64,000 nt of DNA, taken from NCBI RefSeq assembly GCF_002090055.1, contig NZ_BBRH01000006.1, forward strand, positions 62,001-126,000, given 5' to 3'. This stretch comes from Demequina sp. NBRC 110051 (lineage in GTDB: Bacteria > Actinomycetota > Actinomycetes > Actinomycetales > Demequinaceae). A program made the position numbers and the translations under genes. Under the pieces are notes generated by a model that saw only the letters and a program-made list of their open reading frames with translations, was not told the DNA's origin and did not search any database. Positions 43,492 to 50,641 of the stretch are shown piece after piece (position 1 is the first letter of the stretch; each line of letters opens with the position of its first letter).

Positions 43492-44576
43492 GCCGTCACC
43501 ACCTCGGGCGGGGTCATCCCGTCCAGGACGTCGAGGGCGCGCACGCTCTCACCGGTCGCGGGGTCGCGGCGGAAGTGGCGGATGAAGTCCCAGATGAAGA
43601 TGGGGTGGGACGCGGTCTCGGCGTGGGGCAGGCCCACGCCCGCGATGAAGCGGGCCACCGGGTAGCCCTCGTCGCCCAGGAACTCGCCACACACCCAGTC
43701 CATGCCCTCGCGGCGCAGGTGGGAGGTGCGGTGGAACTCGAAGCCGAAGGCCCGCTCCGCGGGGTCGTCGGAGGTGGCGACGATCTCTTGCGAGCGCTCG
43801 AGGGTGAGGGGGGTGAAGTCGCGCACCTTCGCGATGCCGCGCATCCAGATGTTGAAGTTCTCGATGTGCTCGCTCTCGCGCAGCGGGTACACGTCGCCGC
43901 CGTCCATGGTGCCCGCGACGCAGACGATGGGAAGGCGCACGGCGGCGTTGTTCACGTACGAGCTGGGGTCGCTGTACCAGCGGCCCTTCGCGAACAGGTT
44001 GCCGCCGGGGCTCGGCGAGGCCGCCGCAAGCGTGGCGGGGTGGGCGCACGCCAGGACGCCCGTGGCATCGGAGCCTGCCGAGTAGCCGACGGCATAGATG
44101 CGCGACGTGTCGATCGGGTACCCGGCCTCGCGCATCTGCGTGACGATGCGGGGGAACTCGGTCTCGACCAGGTCGTTCGAGGGGCCGCCGTTCCAGGGGT
44201 AGACCACGATGAGGTTCTCGCGTGCCGCGAGGGCGGCCCAGCCGTTGGTCTCGGCGCGGTTGATGGGCTCCTTGCCGCCGTGGGACGAGTAGACGAGCGC
44301 GTACTCGTGGCCGGGGGCCAGGTCGAGGGGAGTGAAGACCGCGTAGCGGCCCTCGCCGTCCGCCTCGAAGAGTTCCTTGCGCACGCCCTGGCGCTTCCAG
44401 TAGTCGACCACCTCGGGGTGCATCGGGTCGTCCTGGTGGGCCAAGTAGATCGCCTTCATCCGCGCGATGGACTTGGCGACGGGGGAGGCGTCAAAGGCCT
44501 CCTGGTCGAAGCCGGGCAGCGCCCAGGCCGCCTTCGGTCCGCCTTTGGGACCCCCCTTGGGCACGTACTGAACCAT
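43488..44576 (-). CDS. Alpha/beta-hydrolase esterase, first gene of operon B
   Basis: 362 residues, no signal peptide. Start 44576 has GGAAGG 8 bases upstream. Motifs: YSSHGGKEP, IVVYPWNGG, elbow VGYSAGSDAT and C-terminal His in GVGLPHAETASHPIFIWDFIRHF. The N-terminus has a Lys/Gly/Pro repeat (VPKGGPKGGPKAAW). It is homologous to the esterase at 20829. As the promoter-proximal gene of an operon with an ABC importer and reductase, it probably releases an acid or alcohol from an imported ester. Confidence 0.78.
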   Translation of the reverse strand: MVQYVPKGGPKGGPKAAWALPGFDQEAFDASPVAKSIARMKAIYLAHQDDPMHPEVVDYWKRQGVRKELFEADGEGRYAVFTPLDLAPGHEYALVYSSHGGKEPINRAETNGWAALAARENLIVVYPWNGGPSNDLVETEFPRIVTQMREAGYPIDTSRIYAVGYSAGSDATGVLACAHPATLAAASPSPGGNLFAKGRWYSDPSSYVNNAAVRLPIVCVAGTMDGGDVYPLRESEHIENFNIWMRGIAKVRDFTPLTLERSQEIVATSDDPAERAFGFEFHRTSHLRREGMDWVCGEFLGDEGYPVARFIAGVGLPHAETASHPIFIWDFIRHFRRDPATGESVRALDVLDGMTPPEVVTA

Positions 44577-44744
44577 GCGTGTCGCCTTCCGTGAAGCATA
44601 GGAGGGGGCCTCGTGCCCCTTCGCACGGTGCGATGCTAGGTTCGCGCCGAAACGGCGAGCAAACCGCTTTTTGGCGCGATCATTTCGGATTGTGCATTGA
44701 TAGGCTCAAGGTGTCGGGGCCGCCGTGGGAGAGGTCGGGTTGAC
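44577..44744. promoter_or_regulatory. Divergent promoter region, operon B / LysR
   Basis: 168 bases between divergent starts. It contains CGCAC-G-GTGCG and an AT-richer block ATTTCGGATTGTGCATTGATAGG (about 44682-44704) suited to LysR binding and a -10 element. GAGAGG near 44729 is the LysR ribosome-binding site. Divergent placement implies that LysR controls operon B. Confidence 0.5.
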
Positions 44745-45623
44745 GTGAGGATCGAGTACCTCGAGGAGTTCGTGGACCTTGCCGCCACGCTGAGCTTCAC
44801 CGAGACCGCGGAGCGCCTGGCCGTGAGCGAGCCGTCGCTGTCGCGTCACATCAAGAGCCTCGAAGAGGAGATCGGCGAAACGCTGTTCGAGCGCACCTCG
44901 CGCCGCGTCAAGCTCTCGGCCGAGGGGGACAGGCTGCTGCCGTATGCGCGCGCCGTGGTGGAGCAGTGGGACGACTACCGCGCCGGGCTGAGGCTCACCA
45001 GGGCGGCGCAGCGCTCCGCCGTAGGAATCGTCACCAACTACTACATCGCGGACCTGGTCGCCCAGTTCTGTGCGTCGCATCCTGACATTCGGGTGCGGCC
45101 CGCGACTGAGCGGGCCGTGAGCTCGCACGTGGCCTCGATCCTGGAGCGTGGCGAGGCGCACTTCGTGGTCGCGACCGATCCGGTGGGGCTGCCCGATCAC
45201 GTCTCGCGCCTGGTCCTCGCGCACGACGCGTACGTGGTGGGCCTTCCTCGCGGGCACCGCCTCGCGGGTAAGAAGGCGATCTCCGCGAGCGATCTCGCGG
45301 ACGAGCCGTTTATCTCCTTCCCGCCCGGCTCCGACGGGGACCAGCGGCTCAAGGAGGTGTGCCGCGCGGCGGGGTTCGAGCCCCGCGTGATCTTCTCTGC
45401 CGATGTGGGCTCCTCGATCGCCCAGTTTGTGCGCGACGGCATTGGCGTGACGCTGGTGAGGCGCGAGACGATCGCGAAGATGCACACCGAGGGTGTGGCC
45501 TACGTGGAGCTCGACCCGCCGGAGCGCATCGAGGTGCTGCTGTGCTGGGACGGCCGGCGCCCGCTCGCCGCGGCCGCGCGGACCTTCCTGGACTCGGTGA
45601 CGGAGATGGTCACGGCGTCGTAG
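44745..45623 (+). CDS. LysR-family regulator, divergent from operon B
   Basis: 292 residues. The start GTG 44745 gives the standard N-terminus RIEYLEEFVDLAATLSFTETAERLAVSEPSLSRHIKSLEEEIGETLFERTSRRVKLS; longer frames add an unlikely Arg-rich extension. The effector-binding domain covers about residues 90-290. LysR regulators typically activate a divergent operon in response to a pathway intermediate; the divergent operon here encodes the esterase-reductase-importer set. Its 3' end overlaps the convergent marR-type gene by 14 bases. Confidence 0.87.
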   Translation: MRIEYLEEFVDLAATLSFTETAERLAVSEPSLSRHIKSLEEEIGETLFERTSRRVKLSAEGDRLLPYARAVVEQWDDYRAGLRLTRAAQRSAVGIVTNYYIADLVAQFCASHPDIRVRPATERAVSSHVASILERGEAHFVVATDPVGLPDHVSRLVLAHDAYVVGLPRGHRLAGKKAISASDLADEPFISFPPGSDGDQRLKEVCRAAGFEPRVIFSADVGSSIAQFVRDGIGVTLVRRETIAKMHTEGVAYVELDPPERIEVLLCWDGRRPLAAAARTFLDSVTEMVTAS

Positions 45624-46107
45624 AGGCAGTCTCACCCTCACCTCGGTCACCGTGCAGGAGGTCGCCGGCGCGCTCGAGGGCGGGAACCGCCGCGGCCAGC
45701 GCGGCGCGCTCCTCGGTCGAGAGCTGGACGAAGGCGCGGTCCATCGCGACCGCGAGGCCCGAGTGAAACGACCGCTCCGCCGCCGCGCCGCGAGCGGTGG
45801 TCGAGATGAGCACCGAGCGGCCGTCCTGAGGCGTGCGGCGGCGCTCCACCAGGCCGCCCTGTTCCAGGCGCCGGACGGTGTCGCTCGCGAGGGGGCGGGA
45901 GACGGAGAGTTCGGCGGCGATCGCGGCGGGGGTGATGCCCTTCGCGCCGGCCCTCGCGATGATGCGCAGGGTGCGCACCTGGGCCGGAGTGAGGGAGGGG
46001 AGCAACGCCTGGTCCCGCGCCGCCTCGGTGGCGTGGCGCCAGAGCGCCCCGACGGCCTCGATGACGGCGACCGCATCGGGATGCGGGGTGTGAGCTGCGG
46101 TGGTCAC
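45610..46107 (-). CDS. MarR-family regulator
   Basis: 165 residues. Winged helix with LTPAQVRTLRIIARAGAKGITPAAIAAELSVSRPLASDTVRRLEQGGLVERRRTPQDGRSV, the family's recognition helix and wing. The GTG start at 46107 has GGGAGGA 5 bases upstream. A 28-base palindrome at 46157-46184 covers its promoter and faces the amidohydrolase gene, so it probably represses itself and the divergent amidohydrolase, with a phenolic ligand as a typical inducer for the family. Confidence 0.86.
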   Translation of the reverse strand: MTTAAHTPHPDAVAVIEAVGALWRHATEAARDQALLPSLTPAQVRTLRIIARAGAKGITPAAIAAELSVSRPLASDTVRRLEQGGLVERRRTPQDGRSVLISTTARGAAAERSFHSGLAVAMDRAFVQLSTEERAALAAAVPALERAGDLLHGDRGEGETASTTP

Positions 46108-46156
46108 GCGATCCTCCCTGGGTGCCCCGGCGCGAAACGTGTGCGCGATGGCGAGA

Positions 46157-46184
46157 AATATGGTTAACCTTGGTTCACTATATT
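46157..46184. promoter_or_regulatory. Operator-like palindrome in the marR-amidohydrolase gap
   Basis: Imperfect palindrome whose arms carry AATAT, GT, AACC mirrored as GGTT, AC, ATATT: 22 of 28 positions are symmetric. It is the only AT-rich block in the 340-base gap and sits 50 bases before the MarR start. Size and symmetry fit MarR binding. Confidence 0.7.
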
Positions 46185-46198
46185 GGTCGCGCCGATGG

Positions 46199-46259
46199 AT
46201 GGCGCCGCCCCGAGTGGTTCTCTTCCACGGGCACAGTCGCCCGTGGAGGCCGGCGCCAT
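46199..46259. other. Two-tier hairpin in the amidohydrolase leader
   Basis: Inner stem TCCACGGGC-acagtc-GCCCGTGGA (46224-46247) is perfect over 9 bp. It is enclosed by ATGGCGCC (46199-46206) and GGCGCCAT (46252-46259). If transcription starts near the MarR operator, this forms in the 5' leader of the amidohydrolase message. Confidence 0.55.
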
Positions 46260-46310
46260 GGGGCGACCCACAGGTTCGATCTGGCGACGAGGACGTCGGG
46301 AGGTGAAGCG

Positions 46311-46451
46311 ATGAAGAAGGCAGCAGCGCCGGTGCGTCGGGCTCGCCGCGCCCGCCCCGTGCACCCGGGCCGGGGGCTCGCCCCGCCTGTGAGCGCGCTC
46401 CGCCCGCATCCCCTTCTCACCCCTTTGACCGTTCAGGAGACACGACCATGA
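46311..46451 (+). CDS. Possible 46-residue leader ORF before the amidohydrolase
   Basis: ATG 46311 follows the strong site GGGAGGTGA with 4-base spacing, and the TGA overlaps the ATG of the amidohydrolase (ATGA, 46448-46451). The product is basic, with RRARRAR and HPGRG runs and no recognised domain. Good ribosome-binding site and coupling argue for translation; the amidohydrolase also has its own AGGAG, so coupling is not required. It could be a leader peptide or chance. Confidence 0.35.
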   Translation: MKKAAAPVRRARRARPVHPGRGLAPPVSALRPHPLLTPLTVQETRP

Positions 46452-47494
46452 CCGTCGTCGATATCAACATTCACCACCTGCCCGAGGACCTGTTCGACAA
46501 CGAGCAGACCCTCAACGGCTTTCTCTCGACCGCCCCGCGCGGGTTCGGCGAGATCGCCACCGTCAAGACCATGGATGACGGCCGCCGCCAGCTCATCCTC
46601 GAAAAGCCCGCGGGCTACCAGAACCTCAACTATGTCGAGGGCGACTACAACGTGGACGCCAAGCTCGCCGCGATGGACGACGCCGGGGTCGACTACGGCA
46701 TCATGCGCGTGCCGGTGTGGCAGGAGTGGCTGCGCCTGGACACCTGCAAGATCGTGAACGACAACGCGCACGAGATCGTGAAGCGCTCGGGCGGCCGCCT
46801 GTTCTCGACGGCCTGCGTGCCGCCGTGGGGTGGCAAGGAAAACATCGACGAGCTGAAGCGCTGCCTGGACAACGGCGCGGTCGCCGTGCAGCTCGCGTGC
46901 CACTACGGCCAGCTCTACCTCGACGACGAGGCCTTCGCGCCCTACCTCGACGCGATCAACGAGCTGAACGTGCCCGTGATCGTGCACCACACCCCGCTGC
47001 CCGTCGAGTGGCGCTCGGTCATCGACTACACCAACCTGCGCCGCGAGTACGGTCGCATTGTCGACCAGGCCACGGCCGTGGGCCGCGAGCTCTTCTCCGG
47101 CATGTTCGACCGCTGGCCCAACCTGAAGTTCACCCACACGATGTTCGGCGGCAACTGGTTCGCCAACACCGCGCTCATGACGCCGCACGCCACGCACAAG
47201 AAGGAGGCGATGCAGCGCCTCGACCCCACCGGCGGCGATGCGATCAAGAAGTACCTCGACAACAACATCTTCTTCGACATGACCCACCCGCACTCGTGGG
47301 GCAAGGAGCAGGTCGAGGCCGCGATCAAGATCAACGGCGCCGACCACTACATGTTCGGCTCGTCGTTCCCCGTCTTCTACTCGTGGATGAGCCAGGGCGT
47401 GGAGTTCCTGAAGAACGAGATCGAGGTCGACGACGAGACCCGCGAGAAGATCCTGTGGAAGAACGCCAAGGAGATGTTCAACCTCCCCATCTGA
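46448..47494 (+). CDS. Amidohydrolase-2 family protein (ACMSD/resorcylate-decarboxylase-like)
   Basis: 348 residues, TIM-barrel amidohydrolase related to 2-amino-3-carboxymuconate semialdehyde decarboxylase and gamma-resorcylate decarboxylase. Expected metal ligands are HxH (or ExH), a mid-protein His, a second His and an Asp. Seen: DINIHHLP puts Asn7 at the first position with His9 kept; VIVHHTP gives His180/His181; FTHTMFGG gives His230; MFGSSFP has Ser306 where the family has GSDxP. Two ligands are therefore changed. It may have an altered metal site or act on a different reaction. AGGAG precedes ATG 46448. First gene of operon C; a hairpin follows its stop. Confidence 0.8.
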   Translation: MTVVDINIHHLPEDLFDNEQTLNGFLSTAPRGFGEIATVKTMDDGRRQLILEKPAGYQNLNYVEGDYNVDAKLAAMDDAGVDYGIMRVPVWQEWLRLDTCKIVNDNAHEIVKRSGGRLFSTACVPPWGGKENIDELKRCLDNGAVAVQLACHYGQLYLDDEAFAPYLDAINELNVPVIVHHTPLPVEWRSVIDYTNLRREYGRIVDQATAVGRELFSGMFDRWPNLKFTHTMFGGNWFANTALMTPHATHKKEAMQRLDPTGGDAIKKYLDNNIFFDMTHPHSWGKEQVEAAIKINGADHYMFGSSFPVFYSWMSQGVEFLKNEIEVDDETREKILWKNAKEMFNLPI

Positions 47495-47538
47495 TCTCGT
47501 CACGCCACCCCCTCCGACAGTACGAACCGGTAGTAGCC

Positions 47539-47588
47539 CCGACACGCCGGCCGGGTGCCCCTCAGGGATGCTCGGACCGGCGTGTCGG
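47539..47588 (+). terminator. Hairpin after the amidohydrolase gene
   Basis: CCGACACGCCGG / CCGGCGTGTCGG, 12-bp perfect stem enclosing 26 bases, starting 44 bases after the stop. No T-run. Confidence 0.6.
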
Positions 47589-47665
47589 CGCGTGATCCGG
47601 TTCACACCGTCGGAAGAGCAGGGGCCGATGCCGGATCGTTATCAAAATCTGGGCCAAAAGTCCTA

Positions 47666-47704
47666 CACGATCTTGCATGCGATGGGGATATCGCATACGA
47701 TTTC
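47666..47704. promoter_or_regulatory. Operator cluster upstream of the second importer
   Basis: ACACGATCTT (from 47666), then ATGCGAT-ggggat-ATCGCAT (47677-47696), then ATCGCATACGATTTC (47690-47704). The last element matches the operator of operon A at 14 of 15 positions. ATCGCATACGAT resembles the TxGTATACxA core of FadR-type GntR operators; such a regulator is encoded at 56509-57192. Confidence 0.68.
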
Positions 47705-47753
47705 GAGCCACGAGGGAGTCGGTTCAAAGCGGAGCCGGCGGAGGAGGATTCGC

Positions 47754-47927
47754 ATGAAGCGAGTGCAGCGGCCATCGGTGGCCCCGCTCCCGGGACGTGC
47801 GTCAATGCCCTCGTCTATCGCTCGCGGCGCCAGCCGTGGAGCACGACCGGTTTCGCAGCGCCGCCAGCTCGGAGTGCGTGTCAGCGTTGTCGCCGGAACG
47901 GGAGCCCAGTCGAGTCTGACCGGGTAA
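47754..47927 (+). CDS. Possible 57-residue leader ORF
   Basis: ATG 47754 lies 6-7 bases after GGAGGAGG. The product is Arg/Ser-rich (MKRVQRPSVAPLPGRAS at the start) with no recognised domain. It sits between the operator cluster and the binding-protein gene, so it would be transcribed with it. Strong ribosome-binding site but ordinary composition for GC-rich noncoding DNA; could be chance. Confidence 0.3.
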   Translation: MKRVQRPSVAPLPGRASMPSSIARGASRGARPVSQRRQLGVRVSVVAGTGAQSSLTG

Positions 47928-48026
47928 ACCATCAGGGCCGTTCCGCCCCGGAGATCCCGGATCAGGACCGCGGCCCACGGCCCCACCAGTCCCCCATGTT
48001 CGCAGGCGCAAGGAGGCGCCAGAACC

Positions 48027-49598
48027 ATGAAGAGATACTCACGATTCGCGCGGACCGCCGCACCGATCGCGGCCTTGACCCTGATGCTCGCCGCCTGTAC
48101 CTCCGACGAGGGTGAGGAAGGCACCAGCTCCGAGCCCACCACGTCGAGCTCCGGCGAGTCGACCGGCGCCGCAACCTCCGGCCAGGTCGCGGGCTCCGTC
48201 CTCACCGTCAACTGGGGTGGCTTCCCCGAGAACTGGACCCCCGGTGCCGAGATGGAAGCCGGCTTCATGCGGGTTCCCTACGAGAACCTGGTCGTCAAGG
48301 ACGCCGCCGGCACCATCCAGCCCTACCTGGTGACCGCGTGGGAGCAGGACGACTCGTCCCTCACGCTGACCCTGCGCGACGACGTCACCTTCCACGACGG
48401 CACTCCCTTCAACGCGGAGGCCGTCAAGGTCAACATCGAGACCGTGCAGAACACCCCCGGGCCCTACGCCGGCACGTTCTCCTCGGTGACCTCGATCGAC
48501 GTGGACGACGAGTACATGGTGACGCTCAACCTGTCCGAGCCCACCCCGTCGCTGCTGACCGCCATGGCCACCCGCGCGCTGCCCATCGCCTCGCCCACCG
48601 CCATCGCGGACGGCTCCATCGCCACCACCCCGGTGGGCACCGGCCCGTGGATGTACGACGAGGCCGCGTCGGTGACCGGCACGCGCATGTCGTTCGGCCC
48701 CAACGCCGACTACTGGGGTGACCTGCCCGGCTTCGAGACCATCCAGCTGGTCGCGATCGATGACGACACCGCGGCATCGGCCGCCCTCGCCAACGGCGAG
48801 ATCGACGTCACCGACACCGAGGCGAACCAGCTGAGCACCCTCGACTCGGCCGGCAACATCTCCCACCTCGCCTACCCGGCGCTGCGCAACAACCCGATGT
48901 TCTTCGACCGTGGCCCCGGCGGCATGTTCGAGGACGTCGAGGTGCGCCAGGCGTTCTGCTACGCGCTCGACACGGTGACGCTGTCGGAGATCGAGACCGA
49001 CTGGAAGCCCATGTCGCAGCACTTCGTGGAGGGCGAGTCCGGCTACAACGCTGACATCGTCGGCTACGAGAACGACGTGGCGATGGCGCAGGAGCTCTAC
49101 GACGGCGCGGGCAACCCGCCGGTGGACGCCGAGATGATGTCGACCGTCTTCAACACGACCCAGATGCAGCTCTACGCGGACCAGGTGAGCGAGATCGGCA
49201 TGACCGTCTCCGTCACCGAGGCCCCGCCGCCGCAGTACTTCTCCGAGTGGAACTCGGGCGCGTACCCGCTGGGCCTGGGCTCGAATGACGAGCAGACCGC
49301 GTACGACTGGTACAAGGCCTGGTTCGCGGCCGATGCCCCTGGTAACCCGTCGGGTGTGGAGTCCGACGCGCTCAAGGCGGCCGCCGACGCGGCCATCGCC
49401 GCGGGCACCTCAGCCGAGGCCGACGCCCTGTGGGGCGAGGTCACCAAGGTCATCTCCGACGAGGCCCTCACCTGCGCTCACGTCGCCGGTGACGAGTTGG
49501 TCGCGTGGAACGACGACACCGTCAGCGGTGCCGCGGCCCCCACGGAGACCTGGGAGACCAACCTGATCAACTACCGCGACCTGCGTCCGGTGGAGTGA
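48027..49598 (+). CDS. ABC substrate-binding lipoprotein, family 5, system 2
   Basis: 523 residues. AAGGAGG stands 10 bases before ATG 48027. Signal peptide with lipobox LAAC (Cys24) followed by a Ser/Thr/Glu-rich linker. The mature part shows SBP_bac_5 features: PYLVTAWEQDDSSLTLTLRDDVTFHDGTPFNAEAVKVNIE, PVGTGPWMYDE and VRQAFCYALDT. The sequence is clearly different from the system 1 receptor, so the two importers probably take different ligands. No peptidase is nearby. Confidence 0.9.
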   Translation: MKRYSRFARTAAPIAALTLMLAACTSDEGEEGTSSEPTTSSSGESTGAATSGQVAGSVLTVNWGGFPENWTPGAEMEAGFMRVPYENLVVKDAAGTIQPYLVTAWEQDDSSLTLTLRDDVTFHDGTPFNAEAVKVNIETVQNTPGPYAGTFSSVTSIDVDDEYMVTLNLSEPTPSLLTAMATRALPIASPTAIADGSIATTPVGTGPWMYDEAASVTGTRMSFGPNADYWGDLPGFETIQLVAIDDDTAASAALANGEIDVTDTEANQLSTLDSAGNISHLAYPALRNNPMFFDRGPGGMFEDVEVRQAFCYALDTVTLSEIETDWKPMSQHFVEGESGYNADIVGYENDVAMAQELYDGAGNPPVDAEMMSTVFNTTQMQLYADQVSEIGMTVSVTEAPPPQYFSEWNSGAYPLGLGSNDEQTAYDWYKAWFAADAPGNPSGVESDALKAAADAAIAAGTSAEADALWGEVTKVISDEALTCAHVAGDELVAWNDDTVSGAAAPTETWETNLINYRDLRPVE

Positions 49599-49618
49599 TC
49601 CTTCGCTAGGCAGTCGGC

Positions 49619-49646
49619 GCGGTCCGCGGCTCACGCCGCGGACCGC
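49619..49646 (+). terminator. 11-bp GC hairpin between binding protein and permease, system 2
   Basis: GCGGTCCGCGG / CCGCGGACCGC, perfect stem with a 6-base loop and no T-tract, 21 bases after the binding-protein stop. Same position and character as the hairpin of system 1. Confidence 0.62.
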
Positions 49647-49696
49647 ACCGCAGCACCACCCCCCTCACCCCTACAACGACGTAAGGACGGATCACC

Positions 49697-50641
49697 TTGG
49701 GCAAGCTCGTCGCCTACAGGCTCGCGTTCACGCTCCCGCAGCTGCTGATCGTGAGCCTGCTGGTGTTCTCCCTGACCTTCCTGGTCCCCGGCAGCCCCGC
49801 CGCCGCCATCCTTGGCGACGCGGCGACTCCGGAGGCCATCGCGCAGGTTGAGGCTCAACTGGGACTCGATCAGCCGTTCTTCACCCAACTCGGGACCTAT
49901 TTCTCGGGCCTGTTGCACGGCGACCTGGGCACCTCGATGCGGCTCGGCATCCCGGTGACGGACCTCCTCGCCGACCGCGTGGGCGCCACGCTCTCCCTGG
50001 TCGCGGGTGGCATGGTCGTCTCGCTGATCCTCGGCATCGCCGCGGGCGTCTACACCGGCACCCGGCCCGGCACCATCCAGGACCGCGTCATCACCGGCGG
50101 CACCGTGGTGGGCCTCGCGATCCCCGAGTTCTGGATGGGCCTCATCCTCACCTCGGTGTTTGCGATCCAGCTGGGCTGGATCCCCATCCTCGCGTGGACC
50201 CCCATCACGGACGACCCGCTGATGTGGCTGCGCGGCCTCATCCTGCCCTCGCTCGCGCTGGGCATCACCGGCGGCGCGATGATCGCCCGCCAGACCCGCG
50301 CGGCCATGGTCAAGGCGATGGCGTCCGAGTACGTCGACACCCTCACCGCCGCGGGCGTGCCCCGGCGCACCATCATCCTTCGCTACGGCATCAAGAACGC
50401 CCTGGTCCCCGTGCTCGCCTCTGCCGGCGTGACCTTCGCGATCCTGATCGGCGTCAGCTTTGTCATCGAGGCGGTCTTCTCGGTGCCAGGCGTGGGCGGA
50501 CTCATGCTCACCTCCGTCATCGGCCAGGACTTCCCCGTCGTCCAAGGTGTCGTGCTCGTCACCGCGATCATCGTGGTCGCCGTGAACCTGCTGCTCGACG
50601 TCTGTTACGGACTCATCAACCCCCAAGCGAGGCCCCAGTGA
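49697..50641 (+). CDS. ABC transporter permease (DppB type), system 2
   Basis: 314 residues, six membrane segments. TTG start at 49697 after AAGGACGG. N-terminus LPQLLIVSLLVFSLTFLVPGSPAAAILGDAATPE and EAA-type loop YVDTLTAAGVPRRTIILRYGIKNALVPVLA are DppB/OppB features. Its TGA overlaps the GTG of the fused permease-ATPase (GTGA). Confidence 0.92.
   Translation: MGKLVAYRLAFTLPQLLIVSLLVFSLTFLVPGSPAAAILGDAATPEAIAQVEAQLGLDQPFFTQLGTYFSGLLHGDLGTSMRLGIPVTDLLADRVGATLSLVAGGMVVSLILGIAAGVYTGTRPGTIQDRVITGGTVVGLAIPEFWMGLILTSVFAIQLGWIPILAWTPITDDPLMWLRGLILPSLALGITGGAMIARQTRAAMVKAMASEYVDTLTAAGVPRRTIILRYGIKNALVPVLASAGVTFAILIGVSFVIEAVFSVPGVGGLMLTSVIGQDFPVVQGVVLVTAIIVVAVNLLLDVCYGLINPQARPQ

Larger units (their letters stand above)
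47495..48026. promoter_or_regulatory. 532-base gap between amidohydrolase and second importer
   Basis: No conventional gene. In order it holds a terminator-like hairpin (47539-47588), one iterated decamer (47623-47632), an AT-rich regulatory block with several related half-sites (47664-47704), a small ORF with a strong ribosome-binding site (47754-47927), and AAGGAGG (48010-48016) for the binding-protein gene. Confidence 0.6.
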
